In this document: positions 24,597 to 33,653 of the stretch, piece by piece
How positions within the stretch are numbered: position 1 is the first letter of the stretch
How the letters are laid out: each line of letters begins with the position of its first letter
Assembly (NCBI GenBank): GCA_965261925.1
Contig: OZ253486.1
Location: forward strand, 4,216,001 to 4,280,000
DNA from: Bin87 sp965261925
Lineage (GTDB): Bacteria > Chloroflexota > Dehalococcoidia > Lucifugimonadales > UBA3495
Direction of reading: 5' to 3'
DNA length: 64,000 bases
Made by a program: the position numbers and the translations under genes
Notes under the pieces: generated by a model
Databases searched by the model: none
The model's input: the letters and a program-made list of their open reading frames with translations, nothing else
Told to the model about the DNA's origin: nothing

Positions 24597-25532
24597 ATGG
24601 CAAAAGTAGGCTTCATAGGTCTCGGAACAATGGGCGCAAGCATGGCGTACAACTGCCTGCGTGGCGGGAACGAGATGGTGGTCCACGACATCCGGCGCGA
24701 GGCCGCAACCCAACATTTGGAAGCGGGGGCGCAATGGGCAAACAATCCCCGCGAGGTAGCCGAGGCAACCGACGTAGTGTTCACCTCCCTGCCGGGTCCG
24801 GTGGAGGTTGAAGCCGTGTCACTGGGCGAAGACGGCATCATGTCGGGCATGTCCGCGGACAAGACGTATTTCGACCTCAGCACCAGTTCGCCCACGCTGA
24901 TACGGGAGATCCACGATCGGGCAGCAGCACAGGGGATCAACGTGCTGGACGCCCCGGTGAGTGGAGGTCCGGCCGGCGCCGCGAGTGGCCGGCTGGCCAT
25001 CTGGGTCGGCGGGGACAAAGCGGTTTTCGACCGACACAAAGCGGTGCTGGATTCCATCGGTGACGCCGCCTACTACGTGGGTCCCATCGGCAGCGGAGCC
25101 GTCGCCAAATTGGTGCACAATTGCGCCGGTTACATTGTCCAGACAGCGCTGGCGGAGGTATTCACGATGGGCATCAAAGCCGGGGTTGACCCCCTGGCGT
25201 TGTGGCTCGCCGTGCGCAAGGGAGCCGGCGGACGTCGGGGGATGTTCGAGGGGCTGGCCCAGCACTTCCTGATCAATGACTACGATCCGCCGGACTTCGC
25301 GTTGCGGCTGGCGCGGAAGGACGTGGACCTCGCGGTAGCGGTCGGTCGCGAGTTCGACGTGCCGATGAAACTGGCGAACACCACGCTGGCCGAGATGACC
25401 GAAGCCATCAACCGAGGTTGGGCCGGTCGCGACTCAAGGGTGGCAATGCTCCTGCAGGAAGAGCGGGCGGGCGTCGAAGTCCAGGTTGATCCGGAGGATC
25501 TCCGCCGCGCCCTGGAAGAGCAGGGCGGCTAA
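24597..25532 (+). CDS. NAD(P)-dependent oxidoreductase, 3-hydroxyisobutyrate dehydrogenase family
   Basis: The second beta-hydroxyacid dehydrogenase of the window. VGFIGLGTMGASMAYN is the Rossmann motif, DAPVSGGPAGAASGRL the substrate loop and VAKLVHNCAG carries the catalytic Lys. The start is ATG 24597 with AGGAG nine bases upstream, giving 311 residues. An Arg/Gly-rich insert (KGAGGRRGMFEGLAQ) in the C-terminal domain sets it apart from the copy at 10452. A strong terminator follows at 25561. Substrate is not inferable; it stands alone as a transcription unit. Confidence 0.9.
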   Translation: MAKVGFIGLGTMGASMAYNCLRGGNEMVVHDIRREAATQHLEAGAQWANNPREVAEATDVVFTSLPGPVEVEAVSLGEDGIMSGMSADKTYFDLSTSSPTLIREIHDRAAAQGINVLDAPVSGGPAGAASGRLAIWVGGDKAVFDRHKAVLDSIGDAAYYVGPIGSGAVAKLVHNCAGYIVQTALAEVFTMGIKAGVDPLALWLAVRKGAGGRRGMFEGLAQHFLINDYDPPDFALRLARKDVDLAVAVGREFDVPMKLANTTLAEMTEAINRGWAGRDSRVAMLLQEERAGVEVQVDPEDLRRALEEQGG

Positions 25533-25560
25533 TCGGTTCGGGGTAGCCGTCAACCACAGA

Positions 25561-25595
25561 GGCCGACCTTCAGTCGAAGGTCGGCCTTGTTTATC
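25561..25595 (+). terminator. Rho-independent terminator
   Basis: An 11-bp perfect stem (GGCCGACCTTC / GAAGGTCGGCC) with an AGTC loop is followed by TTGTTTAT. It lies 28 bases after the dehydrogenase stop and also before the convergent end of gcvPB, so it may act for both. Confidence 0.85.
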
Positions 25596-25671
25596 GAGGT
25601 TTGCTTGCGGGTCAGGATGTTTGCGGGTTTCTGATCGATAGTCTATCGATGGGCGATACGGACGCGTGGAG

Positions 25672-27141
25672 TTAGTCTGCAACCGCTTCCCAGCGCAACA
25701 CGGGGCGGCGGGCCGCCGTCGCCTCGTCAAGCCGGGAGACCGGCGTGGAATGGGGGGCGTGCTGGACCAATTCGGGTTCGGCGGTTGCCTCCGCGTCGAT
25801 GGCCCGCAGGGCGTCTATGAACGCGTCGAGCGTTTCCTTGGTTTCCGATTCGGTCGGCTCGATCATCAAGGCTTCGTGAACGATCAGCGGGAAGTACATC
25901 GTCGGGGCGTGGAAACCGTAGTCAAGCAGCCGCTTCGCCACCTCCAAACCGCTGACACCCCGCTCTCGCTGGCGGTCGGCCGAGAAGACCACTTCGTGCA
26001 TGCACGTGCGGTCGTAGGGTAGTTCATAAATGTCCTTGAGCGACTCCATGATGTAGTTGGCATTGAGTACGGCGTTGCCACTGATGGAAAGCAATCCGGC
26101 GGCGCCCAGCGTGCGGATGTAAGTGTAGGCGCGAACCAAGACGCCAAAGTTGCCGTGGAATCCGCTGATCTTGCCGATGCTTTGCCCGGGCTCGGAGAGC
26201 GAGTATTCACCGTTGTCGTTCACCGTCACCACCGGGGCGGCCAGATAAGGAGCAAGGTTCTCGACGCAGCATACGGGGCCGGCGCCCGGTCCGCCGCCGC
26301 CGTGAGGGGTGCTGAAGGTCTTGTGGAGGTTCAGATGGCAGACATCGAACCCCAACTGGCCGAGCTTGGCGCGCCCGAGCAACGCGTTCATGTTCGCGCC
26401 GTCGCCGTAAACCAGGCCGCCGCATTCGTGGACGATCCGGCACACTTCCAGGATGTTGGTGTCGAACAGCCCCAGCGTGCTCGGGAGGGTTATCATCACG
26501 CCGGCGAGGTCGTCCCCGGCAAGTTCCTGCAAGGCGGCGAGGTCGGTGTTGCCGTCGGCATCCGACGGGATGGTAACGACGTCGAAGCCGGCCATCGCCG
26601 CGGAGGCAGGGTTGGTGCCGTGGGCGCTGTCGGGGATACCCATCCTGGTGCGGCCGGAATCGCCGCGCGCCAGGTGGTACGCCCGCATCATGAGAACGCC
26701 GCCCAGTTCGCCATGAGCGCCGGCGAGAGTTGCCAGGCTGGTTGTGGCCATGCCGGTGACCTCGGTGAGGAAGTCCTGCAACCGATAGAGCAGTTCCAAC
26801 GCCCCCTGGGATTGCTCGGCCGGCTGCTGCGGATGGATTCCGGCGAATCCGGGAAGGAACGCGACTTCATCGTTCACCTTGGGGTTGTACTTCATCGTGC
26901 ACGAACCCAACGGGTAAAAGTGGGTGTCGATACTGAAGTTCAGTTGGCTCAGTGCGGTGAAATACTGGACCACCTCGGGCTCCGAAACTTCGGGGAGCGG
27001 GAGATCGTCGCGAAGGTAGGCCGCATCCGGCAGGGGAGCGGCGGGCACGTCCAAGCCGGGTGTAACCACCCCAACTCGGCCCGGCACGCTGCGATCCATA
27101 AGCAGCCTCTTGGTGTCTCGGTTGCCGCCTTTATTCAACAT
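25672..27141 (-). CDS. gcvPB: Glycine dehydrogenase (decarboxylating) subunit 2, P-protein
   Basis: With GcvPA it forms the PLP-dependent P-protein of glycine cleavage, decarboxylating glycine onto lipoyl-H protein. The PLP lysine lies in HLNLHKTFSTPHGGGGPG. YPLGSCTMKYNPKVN, DGANMNALLGR and the C-terminal RTCMHEVVFSADRQ are family-typical. Start ATG 27141 has GGAGA upstream, giving 489 residues, normal for the two-subunit form. The partner gcvPA is not adjacent: a membrane-protein gene lies between them. No gcvT or gcvH is in the window. Confidence 0.94.
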   Translation of the reverse strand: MLNKGGNRDTKRLLMDRSVPGRVGVVTPGLDVPAAPLPDAAYLRDDLPLPEVSEPEVVQYFTALSQLNFSIDTHFYPLGSCTMKYNPKVNDEVAFLPGFAGIHPQQPAEQSQGALELLYRLQDFLTEVTGMATTSLATLAGAHGELGGVLMMRAYHLARGDSGRTRMGIPDSAHGTNPASAAMAGFDVVTIPSDADGNTDLAALQELAGDDLAGVMITLPSTLGLFDTNILEVCRIVHECGGLVYGDGANMNALLGRAKLGQLGFDVCHLNLHKTFSTPHGGGGPGAGPVCCVENLAPYLAAPVVTVNDNGEYSLSEPGQSIGKISGFHGNFGVLVRAYTYIRTLGAAGLLSISGNAVLNANYIMESLKDIYELPYDRTCMHEVVFSADRQRERGVSGLEVAKRLLDYGFHAPTMYFPLIVHEALMIEPTESETKETLDAFIDALRAIDAEATAEPELVQHAPHSTPVSRLDEATAARRPVLRWEAVAD

Positions 27142-27255
27142 CGTAGGTTGTCTCCTTGCGTCATGGCCGCTCCGTTTCGCCCTCACCCGAATGACTGGAT
27201 TGCGGGCACGGAACCGCCACTACACAGTTTATTCAGTTTCTCCGGTGGGCCAAAC

Positions 27256-27885
27256 CTACCCTCGCGGAGAGGGCTTCACCCATCGGTTTGCAAACGACAA
27301 AATCCGGCTGCCCCGCCAACTCCAGACGGCGGTGGCGGCTACGACGGTGATCACACTCGCGACGAAGGCCGCCGTGCCTCCCCAAGGGAACAGCAACGTG
27401 GTCCCGAAAAGCGCGAACAGCGCCAACATGGCAACCAGCCAAAACAGGACGCGCCAAAAAACGCGCCGGTTGAGTCTACGGTCCGATTCGCGGACGATTG
27501 CCTCGACCTCTTCAGGTGTCGCGTCGTCCCAACGAGCGATTTGGGCGTTCATGTTGCGGATATGGCGCCTCACGGCGATGGAACCGCAAATGAACATGCT
27601 GCAGGCCGTGAGACTCATCAGTACGATACAGGTCAGGAACCCGATCTCGAACCATAGCACGCCGGTGGGGAGCCAAGACACGCGACCATCCAGCAGCGAC
27701 TTGGCGACCAAAAGAGCCACCATGATGCCAGCCAGGGTGAGACCAACCACGAACAAAGTGCGTTCTTTGCACCGCAGACCCAACCATCTGACGTAAACGT
27801 CTCGGTCGGAGGCAGCCCCTTCCTCTCCGAAGGGATCCGCATAGCGCCGCGTCCGGCGCAAATTTGAACGGTAGCGGTCGATCAT
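27256..27885 (-). CDS. Hypothetical membrane protein between gcvPA and gcvPB
   Basis: A 209-residue protein with four hydrophobic segments (about residues 43-62, 73-98, 143-163 and 167-187), for example LFVVGLTLAGIMVALLVA and FWLVAMLALFALFGTTLLF. The N terminus is Arg-rich and cytoplasmic-like, and the central hydrophilic loop contains RWDDATPEEVEAIVRESDRR. I recognise no family. It is on the same strand as, and between, the two glycine dehydrogenase subunits, so co-expression is likely, but a functional link to glycine metabolism is unproven. Confidence 0.65.
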   Translation of the reverse strand: MIDRYRSNLRRTRRYADPFGEEGAASDRDVYVRWLGLRCKERTLFVVGLTLAGIMVALLVAKSLLDGRVSWLPTGVLWFEIGFLTCIVLMSLTACSMFICGSIAVRRHIRNMNAQIARWDDATPEEVEAIVRESDRRLNRRVFWRVLFWLVAMLALFALFGTTLLFPWGGTAAFVASVITVVAATAVWSWRGSRILSFANRWVKPSPRG

Positions 27886-27951
27886 AAGGGGTTGCTCGTA
27901 GTTACAGCCTGGCGACCGGGTCCAATTGCTGGCCCTGGAAGGCGGTTGCGG

Positions 27952-29277
27952 TCATTTCGCGGCGGCCAATGCGTCCATCAAGGAGTCGATATCTGCCCGC
28001 GAGTTCATCTCGGTCACGCAGAGCAGCATACCGTTTTCGAACCGGTCGCTGACGTCGAGGCCGCCGAGTATGTTGCGCTCCATGAGCCGGCGGTTGACCT
28101 TGGCCGGGGCTTCAGGGCAGGTGACGACGAACTCCTGGAAGAACGCTCCCGATTGGGGCAGGGCATATCCTGCCAGCCCGGAGATGGCAGAGGCGGCGTA
28201 GTGCGCCTTGTGATAGCAGAGTTCGGCCACCTGGCGCAGCCCGTGCCGACCCATCGCCGACAGGTATATGGTCGAAGCCAGGGCGTACAAGGCTTCGTTA
28301 GTACAGATATTGGAGGTGGCCCTTTCCCGACGGATGTGCTGCTCGCGGGTTTGCAGGGTCAGCACGTAGCCGGTGCGGCCCCGGGTGTCGGTGGTCCGAC
28401 CCACCAGGCGGCTGGGCATCTGACGAATGTACTGTTGCTTGCAACTGAACAACCCGAGATACGGGCCACCAAACGACGGCGGGATGCCGATGGGCTGTCC
28501 TTCGCCGGTCACGATGTCCGCGCCGAATTCTCCCGGGGGCCTGAGCATTCCCATTGCCAACGGGTCGGCCGATACCACCAGCAAGGCTCCGTCATCGTGG
28601 GCAGTGGCAGCGAGGCCGGCAAGGTCGTCCAGCCCGCCGTAGAAATTGGGGTATTGCGCCACCACGCCGGCGGTTGCTTCCGTTACGCTCGCGCCGACAT
28701 CGGCGGTTGCGACGATGTCGATGGCAATCCCCTGGGCCTGGCAGTAGGTGGCAATCACCTGGCGGTAGGCCGGCGCGACCGTGTCGCTGACGACGACCTG
28801 CTGCCGGCGCGTCACCCGGCAGGCCATCAGAACCGCCTCGGCGAGACTGGTGGCGCCGTCGTACATGCCGGCGTTGGCGACTTCCATGCCGTAGAGGGAA
28901 CTGATCATGGTTTGGAACTCGAAGATGACCTGCAAGGTGCCCTGGGACACCTCAGGCTGGTAGGGCGTGTACGCCGTCAGAAATTCGCCACGGGCCATGA
29001 CCGCCTTCACGATAGCAGGAATGAAGTGGTAGTAGCTGCCCGCGCCCAGGAATGACGGTCCACTGACCAACGAGCGATTTCGCCCGGCGATCTCTCCGAG
29101 TTCCCGCTGAATCTCCAACTCCGACATGGGGTCAGGGAGTCGCAGCGGAGGGTTTCTGTAATCATCGGGTATGTCCGAGAACAGCTCATCGACGCTGCTG
29201 AGGCCGACTGCGGCCAGCAGCTCGTCCTGTTCGGCGAGGGTGTTGGGGATGTAGTGCGACTGGAAGTTGGTGACCAT
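27952..29277 (-). CDS. gcvPA: Glycine dehydrogenase (decarboxylating) subunit 1, P-protein
   Basis: The 441-residue partner of GcvPB. HYIPNTLAEQDELLAAVG at the N terminus, LSGPSFLGAGSYYHFIP-like sequence, TPYQPEVSQGTLQ and NICTNEALYALASTIYLS near the C terminus are diagnostic of the alpha subunit. Start ATG 29277 is preceded by GGAG. I checked the 117-base leader for a glycine riboswitch and found none. It probably heads the gcvPA-membrane protein-gcvPB transcript. Confidence 0.94.
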   Translation of the reverse strand: MVTNFQSHYIPNTLAEQDELLAAVGLSSVDELFSDIPDDYRNPPLRLPDPMSELEIQRELGEIAGRNRSLVSGPSFLGAGSYYHFIPAIVKAVMARGEFLTAYTPYQPEVSQGTLQVIFEFQTMISSLYGMEVANAGMYDGATSLAEAVLMACRVTRRQQVVVSDTVAPAYRQVIATYCQAQGIAIDIVATADVGASVTEATAGVVAQYPNFYGGLDDLAGLAATAHDDGALLVVSADPLAMGMLRPPGEFGADIVTGEGQPIGIPPSFGGPYLGLFSCKQQYIRQMPSRLVGRTTDTRGRTGYVLTLQTREQHIRRERATSNICTNEALYALASTIYLSAMGRHGLRQVAELCYHKAHYAASAISGLAGYALPQSGAFFQEFVVTCPEAPAKVNRRLMERNILGGLDVSDRFENGMLLCVTEMNSRADIDSLMDALAAAK

Positions 29278-29394
29278 TCGGGGTTGCTCCGTTTGGTGGT
29301 TAAGTTGTCAGCGCGGCTGATACGCGGTTCGTATGGGAAACTCGGGATGGTTCGCCGCAGTCTACAGCGGATCCGACCGATGCAGGATTGAGGG

Positions 29395-30582
29395 TCAGGC
29401 CAGTACTCGATAGCGATAGCTCGAGTCCAGGAGGTCGCCTTCAGCAAAGCGGTTGAACCGCAGCGGGGAGAGGTCGACGTCGCGCGCTTTGCCTTCGGCC
29501 ACCAGTTCGGCTACCGCCTTGCTGATCGCGGGGGATAGCTTGAAGCCATGCCCGCTGAAACCCACCGCGCAGAACAGACCCTCAACTCCGGGCACGCTGT
29601 CCAGGATGGGATGCCAGTCCGGCGTGGTGGTGAACAGACCGGACCATCCGCCACGGTAGTAGGAGTCGGACATGCTGGGGATACGGCGGGCCAACCGTTC
29701 CCTGGCGGAGGCGGCGGCAGACAGATCGATCCCCTGGGGGTATGCGTCGGGATCGGATTGCTCCTCGTCGTCGCCAAAACCCATCGTGGTGAAGTTGGAG
29801 CCGTCAGGCCGGAAGGAAAAGGACTGGCTGATATCGCCAACGGTGGGATGCTGGGGAACGAGTTCGACAGGTCGGGCCACGGTAGCAACCTGGTGGCGCA
29901 CCGGAAGCAGGGGTACGTCCACTCCGACGCCGGCCAAGATCTGTTTGGACCAGGGGCCGGCCGCGACAATGATCGTATCGGTGGCGACGCGGTCGCCCGC
30001 GGCGGTGACGACACCCTGCACTCGGCCGGAGGCAGTATCGATACCGGCAGCCGGGTTGCGAGAGGCGATCACGGCGCCGGCTTCCCGGGCGCGGGCGGCA
30101 TAGGAGACGGTTACCTGGTACGGGTCGGCGTAGCCGGAATTGGGTTCCCAGGCGGCTCGCTCGTCGTCGTACAGCGCCACCATGGGAGCCAACTTGGCGA
30201 GGTCCTCGTGGGACACCACGGAGGTGGGCACGCCCATTTCCTGATGCATGGCGACGTTGCGTTCCAGGCCGCCCTGGTCGGCCTCGTTGACCACCACCAG
30301 ATAGCCGGTCTGGACGAAGCCGGAACGCCCACCGACGCGGGCGTCGAAGTCGGCAAAGACCTGCAAACTCTGCCACGCAAGTTGCGTGGTTATCCGATTG
30401 GAGTAGTGCATGCGGCAGATGGCCTGGGAGCGGCCGGTACTGCCGGAGCCGAGCACGTCCCTTTCCAACAGGACGGTATTGGCGATCCCGAGCTGCGCCA
30501 AATGGTACTGGATGGCGCAACCGATGACGCCGCCCCCGATGATGACCGCGTCGGCTACGCTGGGGAGGCTGTTACTGATCAA
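29395..30582 (-). CDS. FAD-dependent oxidoreductase, DAO family (sarcosine oxidase beta/glycine oxidase-like)
   Basis: The N-terminal FAD motif is ADAVIIGGGVIGCAIQYHLA, and LERDVLGSGSTGRSQAICR follows as in the sarcosine oxidase beta subunit. The C terminus has GLFCAVGFSGHGFKLSPAISKAVAE, the family's second FAD contact. At 395 residues it suits SoxB-type or glycine/proline oxidases that demethylate or oxidise secondary amines. Its place next to glycine cleavage genes suggests sarcosine or a related N-methylglycine as substrate. Start is TTG 30582, overlapping the PPOX gene by 11 bases; this start is uncertain. Confidence 0.85.
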   Translation of the reverse strand: MISNSLPSVADAVIIGGGVIGCAIQYHLAQLGIANTVLLERDVLGSGSTGRSQAICRMHYSNRITTQLAWQSLQVFADFDARVGGRSGFVQTGYLVVVNEADQGGLERNVAMHQEMGVPTSVVSHEDLAKLAPMVALYDDERAAWEPNSGYADPYQVTVSYAARAREAGAVIASRNPAAGIDTASGRVQGVVTAAGDRVATDTIIVAAGPWSKQILAGVGVDVPLLPVRHQVATVARPVELVPQHPTVGDISQSFSFRPDGSNFTTMGFGDDEEQSDPDAYPQGIDLSAAASARERLARRIPSMSDSYYRGGWSGLFTTTPDWHPILDSVPGVEGLFCAVGFSGHGFKLSPAISKAVAELVAEGKARDVDLSPLRFNRFAEGDLLDSSYRYRVLA

Positions 30583-30994
30583 TGCCTTTCCAAGACATGA
30601 CGCGATTTACGTCGATCTCAATGGCAACCAGTTTCTGGTCGCCCTCGGCCAGGTCGGCAGCGTCCTGCTCGCCTCGTTCCGCGCCTTCGTACCTGGAGAA
30701 AATCCGGCGCACCGCGTCCTTGAGATTGTCGTTGCTTACCGTGGCGTCGCCCTCAAGGATGACGTATTGATACGGCCATTCGTCGGTGGCTACGGAGAGG
30801 GCCACCCTGGGGTTGCGCCGCACGTTCCTGGTCTTGACTGCCGCGTCGCCCGACACCACGGTTACTTTTCCGTCTTCCCACTGGTACCATACGGGCGAAA
30901 CGTGGGGAGAACCGTCTTCGCGAATTGAGGCGAAGTGGGCAACGTGCGGGCCCGCAAGGTAGGCGTCGATCTCGTGTGGCGTCAGTCGCGGCAT
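30572..30994 (-). CDS. PPOX-class (pyridoxamine-phosphate-oxidase-like) flavin/F420-binding protein
   Basis: A 140-residue split-barrel protein. VAHFASIREDGSPHVSPVWYQWEDGKV at the N terminus is the classic start of this fold, and NPRVALSVATDEWPYQYVILEG the central strands. Family members bind FMN, F420 or biliverdin. It starts at ATG 30994 and overlaps the downstream DAO-family gene, so the two are coupled. Which cofactor it binds cannot be decided by eye. Confidence 0.85.
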   Translation of the reverse strand: MPRLTPHEIDAYLAGPHVAHFASIREDGSPHVSPVWYQWEDGKVTVVSGDAAVKTRNVRRNPRVALSVATDEWPYQYVILEGDATVSNDNLKDAVRRIFSRYEGAERGEQDAADLAEGDQKLVAIEIDVNRVMSWKGIDQ

Positions 30995-31349
30995 CGTTTC
31001 CTCTGATTACAGCCGGCGGCCTCGCACGAGTACGGGCGTGCGCGGGCCGGGATGCAGGTATCATACCATAATCGGCCATTGGCCCAAGGTCGGGTCAACG
31101 AATTGAGATCCTACCGGCCGGCGCGGATTCCGGTCAGAAAAGCTGGTTATGCACGTTGGAAAACAGGGTCACGCTCACAGCGAAATGGCTGCAACGCCCC
31201 GTGGTACAATCTGGCCGCACAGAGGGGCCCGGGTCATCCACCGCGCCCTCAGCTGCCTACCCATATAGCATGATCCTGCCAGTGGCGTTCAGCATTCCAG
31301 CCTACCCGTCGGAGACGAAGCGTCGCCAGAGAGTCGGAGGCTGTTAGCA
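30995..31349. other. Divergent intergenic region between PPOX and MFS genes
   Basis: These 355 bases separate divergent genes and must hold both promoters. On the reverse strand TATGAT (31060-31065) could be a -10 for the PPOX-DAO unit; on the forward strand TACAAT (31205-31210) could be a -10 for the MFS gene. Neither has a good -35. No gene is seen. Confidence 0.35.
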
Positions 31350-32759
31350 ATGCGGCGGCCCAAGATCTTCTATGGGTGGTGGATCGTCATCGTCAGCCTC
31401 CTTGCCGACGGGATGAAACACGGCAGCTTCAACCGTGGTTTCACGGTTCTCTACGTTCCGATCGAGAGCGACCTCATCTTCCCCAAGGACGTCCTGGGCT
31501 TCAGTCCGCAATCGCGGACGATGTTGGGGCTGGCGGAAGGCCTGGGCCGGTTTATGGGCGGTGTCCAGGGCCCGCTCATGGGATACTGCACCGACAGGTT
31601 CGGCCCTCGCGTGATGCTGGCCTTCGGCGGGCTGATGTCCGGTTTGGGCTTCATCCTGCTGGCGCGCACCACCAACTTCTGGTGGTTCCTGCTGGTGTTC
31701 GTGATCTTCCTTTCGGTGGGGTTCAGGTCGGGCTACAACAACGCCTCGATTGCGGCCGTAAACAACTGGTTTCGTAGGCGACGCGGCCTGGCGATGTCGG
31801 TAGTCAGCATGGGCAACGGGTTGGGCGGCGCGTCCGCGTATCTCGTCGGCCTGCTCGTTTTCCTGGTGGGATGGCGCGACGCCTGCACCATCCTGGGTTT
31901 CGCCATCCTGGCCGTGGTCATACCGCTGTCGTATTTTTTGCGTCGCGCGCCCGAAGATATGGGTCAGCTGCCCGATGGCGACCCGCCGGACCTCGCCGAA
32001 TTGAATCCGTCCGGCCAGAACGCGGCCGCGCGGCGACGGTCGGCCAACGTTGGGGATACCGACTTCACCGCCCGGGAGGCGATGCGCACACCGTCGTACT
32101 GGCTGCTGGTCATGTCGACCGGGTTCCGCAACATCGTTCACGCGGGCGCTTCTTTCCTGATGGCGCCGCTGATCATATGGTTCATGGAGGCCGGGGTTCC
32201 CGTCGACCCGACTTCCGAGCAAGGCAAGAGTCACATCATCATCGCCGCAGCATTCGTCAGCGCGTTTTCGCTGGCCAATATGGTGTTCAACCCGTGCATG
32301 GGATGGATAGGCGACAAGGTGGACCGGCGCAAGCTGAGCGCGCTCTGCATGGTCTCCGGCGCAATCGCACTGGGCACGCTGGTCACCGAGAGCGGGGAGA
32401 TGTGGCAGGTCGCCCTGTTCATCTTGCTGCTGGCCTTTGCGGAGAGCGCCAACCCGCTCAACTGGGCCATCATGGGAGATTTCTTCGGAAGGCGCTCTTA
32501 TGCAACCCTGCGCGGATGGCAGCACCTGCCGGATCAACTTGCCTCGATGTGGACCGCGATGTGGATGGGAGCCATCTACGACTACACGAACAGCTTCTAC
32601 TGGGCGCTGTTCCCGCTGGTGGTCCTATACCTCGCGGCAGCCATAGGTTACTGGTTCCTGCCGCGGCCTCCGCTTCCAAGACGATTGCAATTGCAGCAGG
32701 AACGCAGCGATGCCCGAAGCAGCCGGGGCGCGCGGGCGGCCCCCGAACCCGCTGACTAA
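31350..32759 (+). CDS. MFS transporter, OFA/monocarboxylate-porter type
   Basis: A 469-residue, 12-helix protein beginning RRPKIFYGWWIVIVSLL; the FYGWW start is common in OFA/MCT-like carriers of organic acids. GPLMGYCTDRFGPRVML is the helix 2-3 motif and AAVNNWFRRRRGLAMSVVSMG is the helix 4-5 region typical of this group. A central cytoplasmic loop contains RRAPEDMGQLPDGD, also typical. A second member with the same FYGW start is at 59647. Probable substrate is a carboxylate; direction of transport unknown. Confidence 0.87.
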   Translation: MRRPKIFYGWWIVIVSLLADGMKHGSFNRGFTVLYVPIESDLIFPKDVLGFSPQSRTMLGLAEGLGRFMGGVQGPLMGYCTDRFGPRVMLAFGGLMSGLGFILLARTTNFWWFLLVFVIFLSVGFRSGYNNASIAAVNNWFRRRRGLAMSVVSMGNGLGGASAYLVGLLVFLVGWRDACTILGFAILAVVIPLSYFLRRAPEDMGQLPDGDPPDLAELNPSGQNAAARRRSANVGDTDFTAREAMRTPSYWLLVMSTGFRNIVHAGASFLMAPLIIWFMEAGVPVDPTSEQGKSHIIIAAAFVSAFSLANMVFNPCMGWIGDKVDRRKLSALCMVSGAIALGTLVTESGEMWQVALFILLLAFAESANPLNWAIMGDFFGRRSYATLRGWQHLPDQLASMWTAMWMGAIYDYTNSFYWALFPLVVLYLAAAIGYWFLPRPPLPRRLQLQQERSDARSSRGARAAPEPAD

Positions 32760-32790
32760 CCTTTGTTGGTCTCTACACCGTAGGCGCGCA

Positions 32791-33636
32791 ATGGCTGCCA
32801 CCGCAGAGCCGAAGTTTCTCGCCGCCAGGCACAGGTTTTACGACAATCTAGTTGAAAACCGGTGCCTGCTGATGGACCACGGAATCCCTAGCGTAGCGGA
32901 CGGTTCCAGCGCTCAAAGTTGTAAGATCGCGGCGCATTTGTTTGCAAACCTCAACGTGTCCGCATCAGGAACACGGCTTTCAGGCCAGCGTGCAGGCGCA
33001 CAGTTTGAAACGGTCTGCGCAGCATTTTTAAAAGAAACGTTCTTTGAGCTCAGTAACATCCGTCCAGGGCATTGGCAAATTGATCGCAAAATGGCGATCA
33101 CTGAATTTGATCAATATGACCACCTGCTTACCTTGTCAGCCTTGGCAAAAGACAATGCAGACCTGGCCGCGGCAATGGTCAGTGACTACCTAGTCGAACC
33201 CGATATCGTCATCGCTCGGTATCCCATTCCGGAGCAGGAATTGCTTTCGTTTGTCGACGATACCGTAGGCCTTCGCACTCCGCTGCGCGCCGCCAACGGA
33301 GGTAAACCGCTGCTCCATGCCAGTGTTTCCTGCAAATGGACCATTCGAAGTGACCGATCACAGAACACGAGGTCGGAAGCATTAAGCCTTGTCAGAAATC
33401 GCAAAGGGCCGTTGCCGCACATCGTTGCAATTACTGCGGAACCGCTGCCGCAGCGCATCGCTTCGATCGCGATGGGAACCGGGGACATGGACTGCGTTTA
33501 CCACATCGCATTGCCTGAACTCGAACAATCGGTGATGTCTGTGGGCTCAGCCGCCTCTCAAAAATCATTGGCCACGATGATTTCGGGTAAACTCCTCCGT
33601 GATATCGCTGACCTACCACTGGATCTAGCTATCTGA
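32791..33636 (+). CDS. Type II restriction endonuclease, NgoMIV-like
   Basis: A 281-residue protein whose catalytic pattern fits NgoMIV (cuts GCCGGC): Glu73 in QFETVC, Asp138 in VEPDIVIARY, then SxCK with Lys182 in ASVSCKWTIRS and Glu196 in TRSEALSL. The Lys-to-Glu spacing of 14 equals that known for NgoMIV (187/201). The protein length is also similar. I start at ATG 32791; the open frame reaches back to 32710 inside the MFS gene. The coding DNA is visibly less GC-rich than its neighbours, suggesting transfer. The methyltransferase follows after 17 bases. True specificity is unproven. Confidence 0.8.
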   Translation: MAATAEPKFLAARHRFYDNLVENRCLLMDHGIPSVADGSSAQSCKIAAHLFANLNVSASGTRLSGQRAGAQFETVCAAFLKETFFELSNIRPGHWQIDRKMAITEFDQYDHLLTLSALAKDNADLAAAMVSDYLVEPDIVIARYPIPEQELLSFVDDTVGLRTPLRAANGGKPLLHASVSCKWTIRSDRSQNTRSEALSLVRNRKGPLPHIVAITAEPLPQRIASIAMGTGDMDCVYHIALPELEQSVMSVGSAASQKSLATMISGKLLRDIADLPLDLAI

Positions 33637-33653
33637 TTTTCGGCGACCGAGTC

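Noticed and set aside
29278..29394. Glycine riboswitch before gcvPA
   Set aside because: The leader is short and lacks the conserved glycine aptamer elements.
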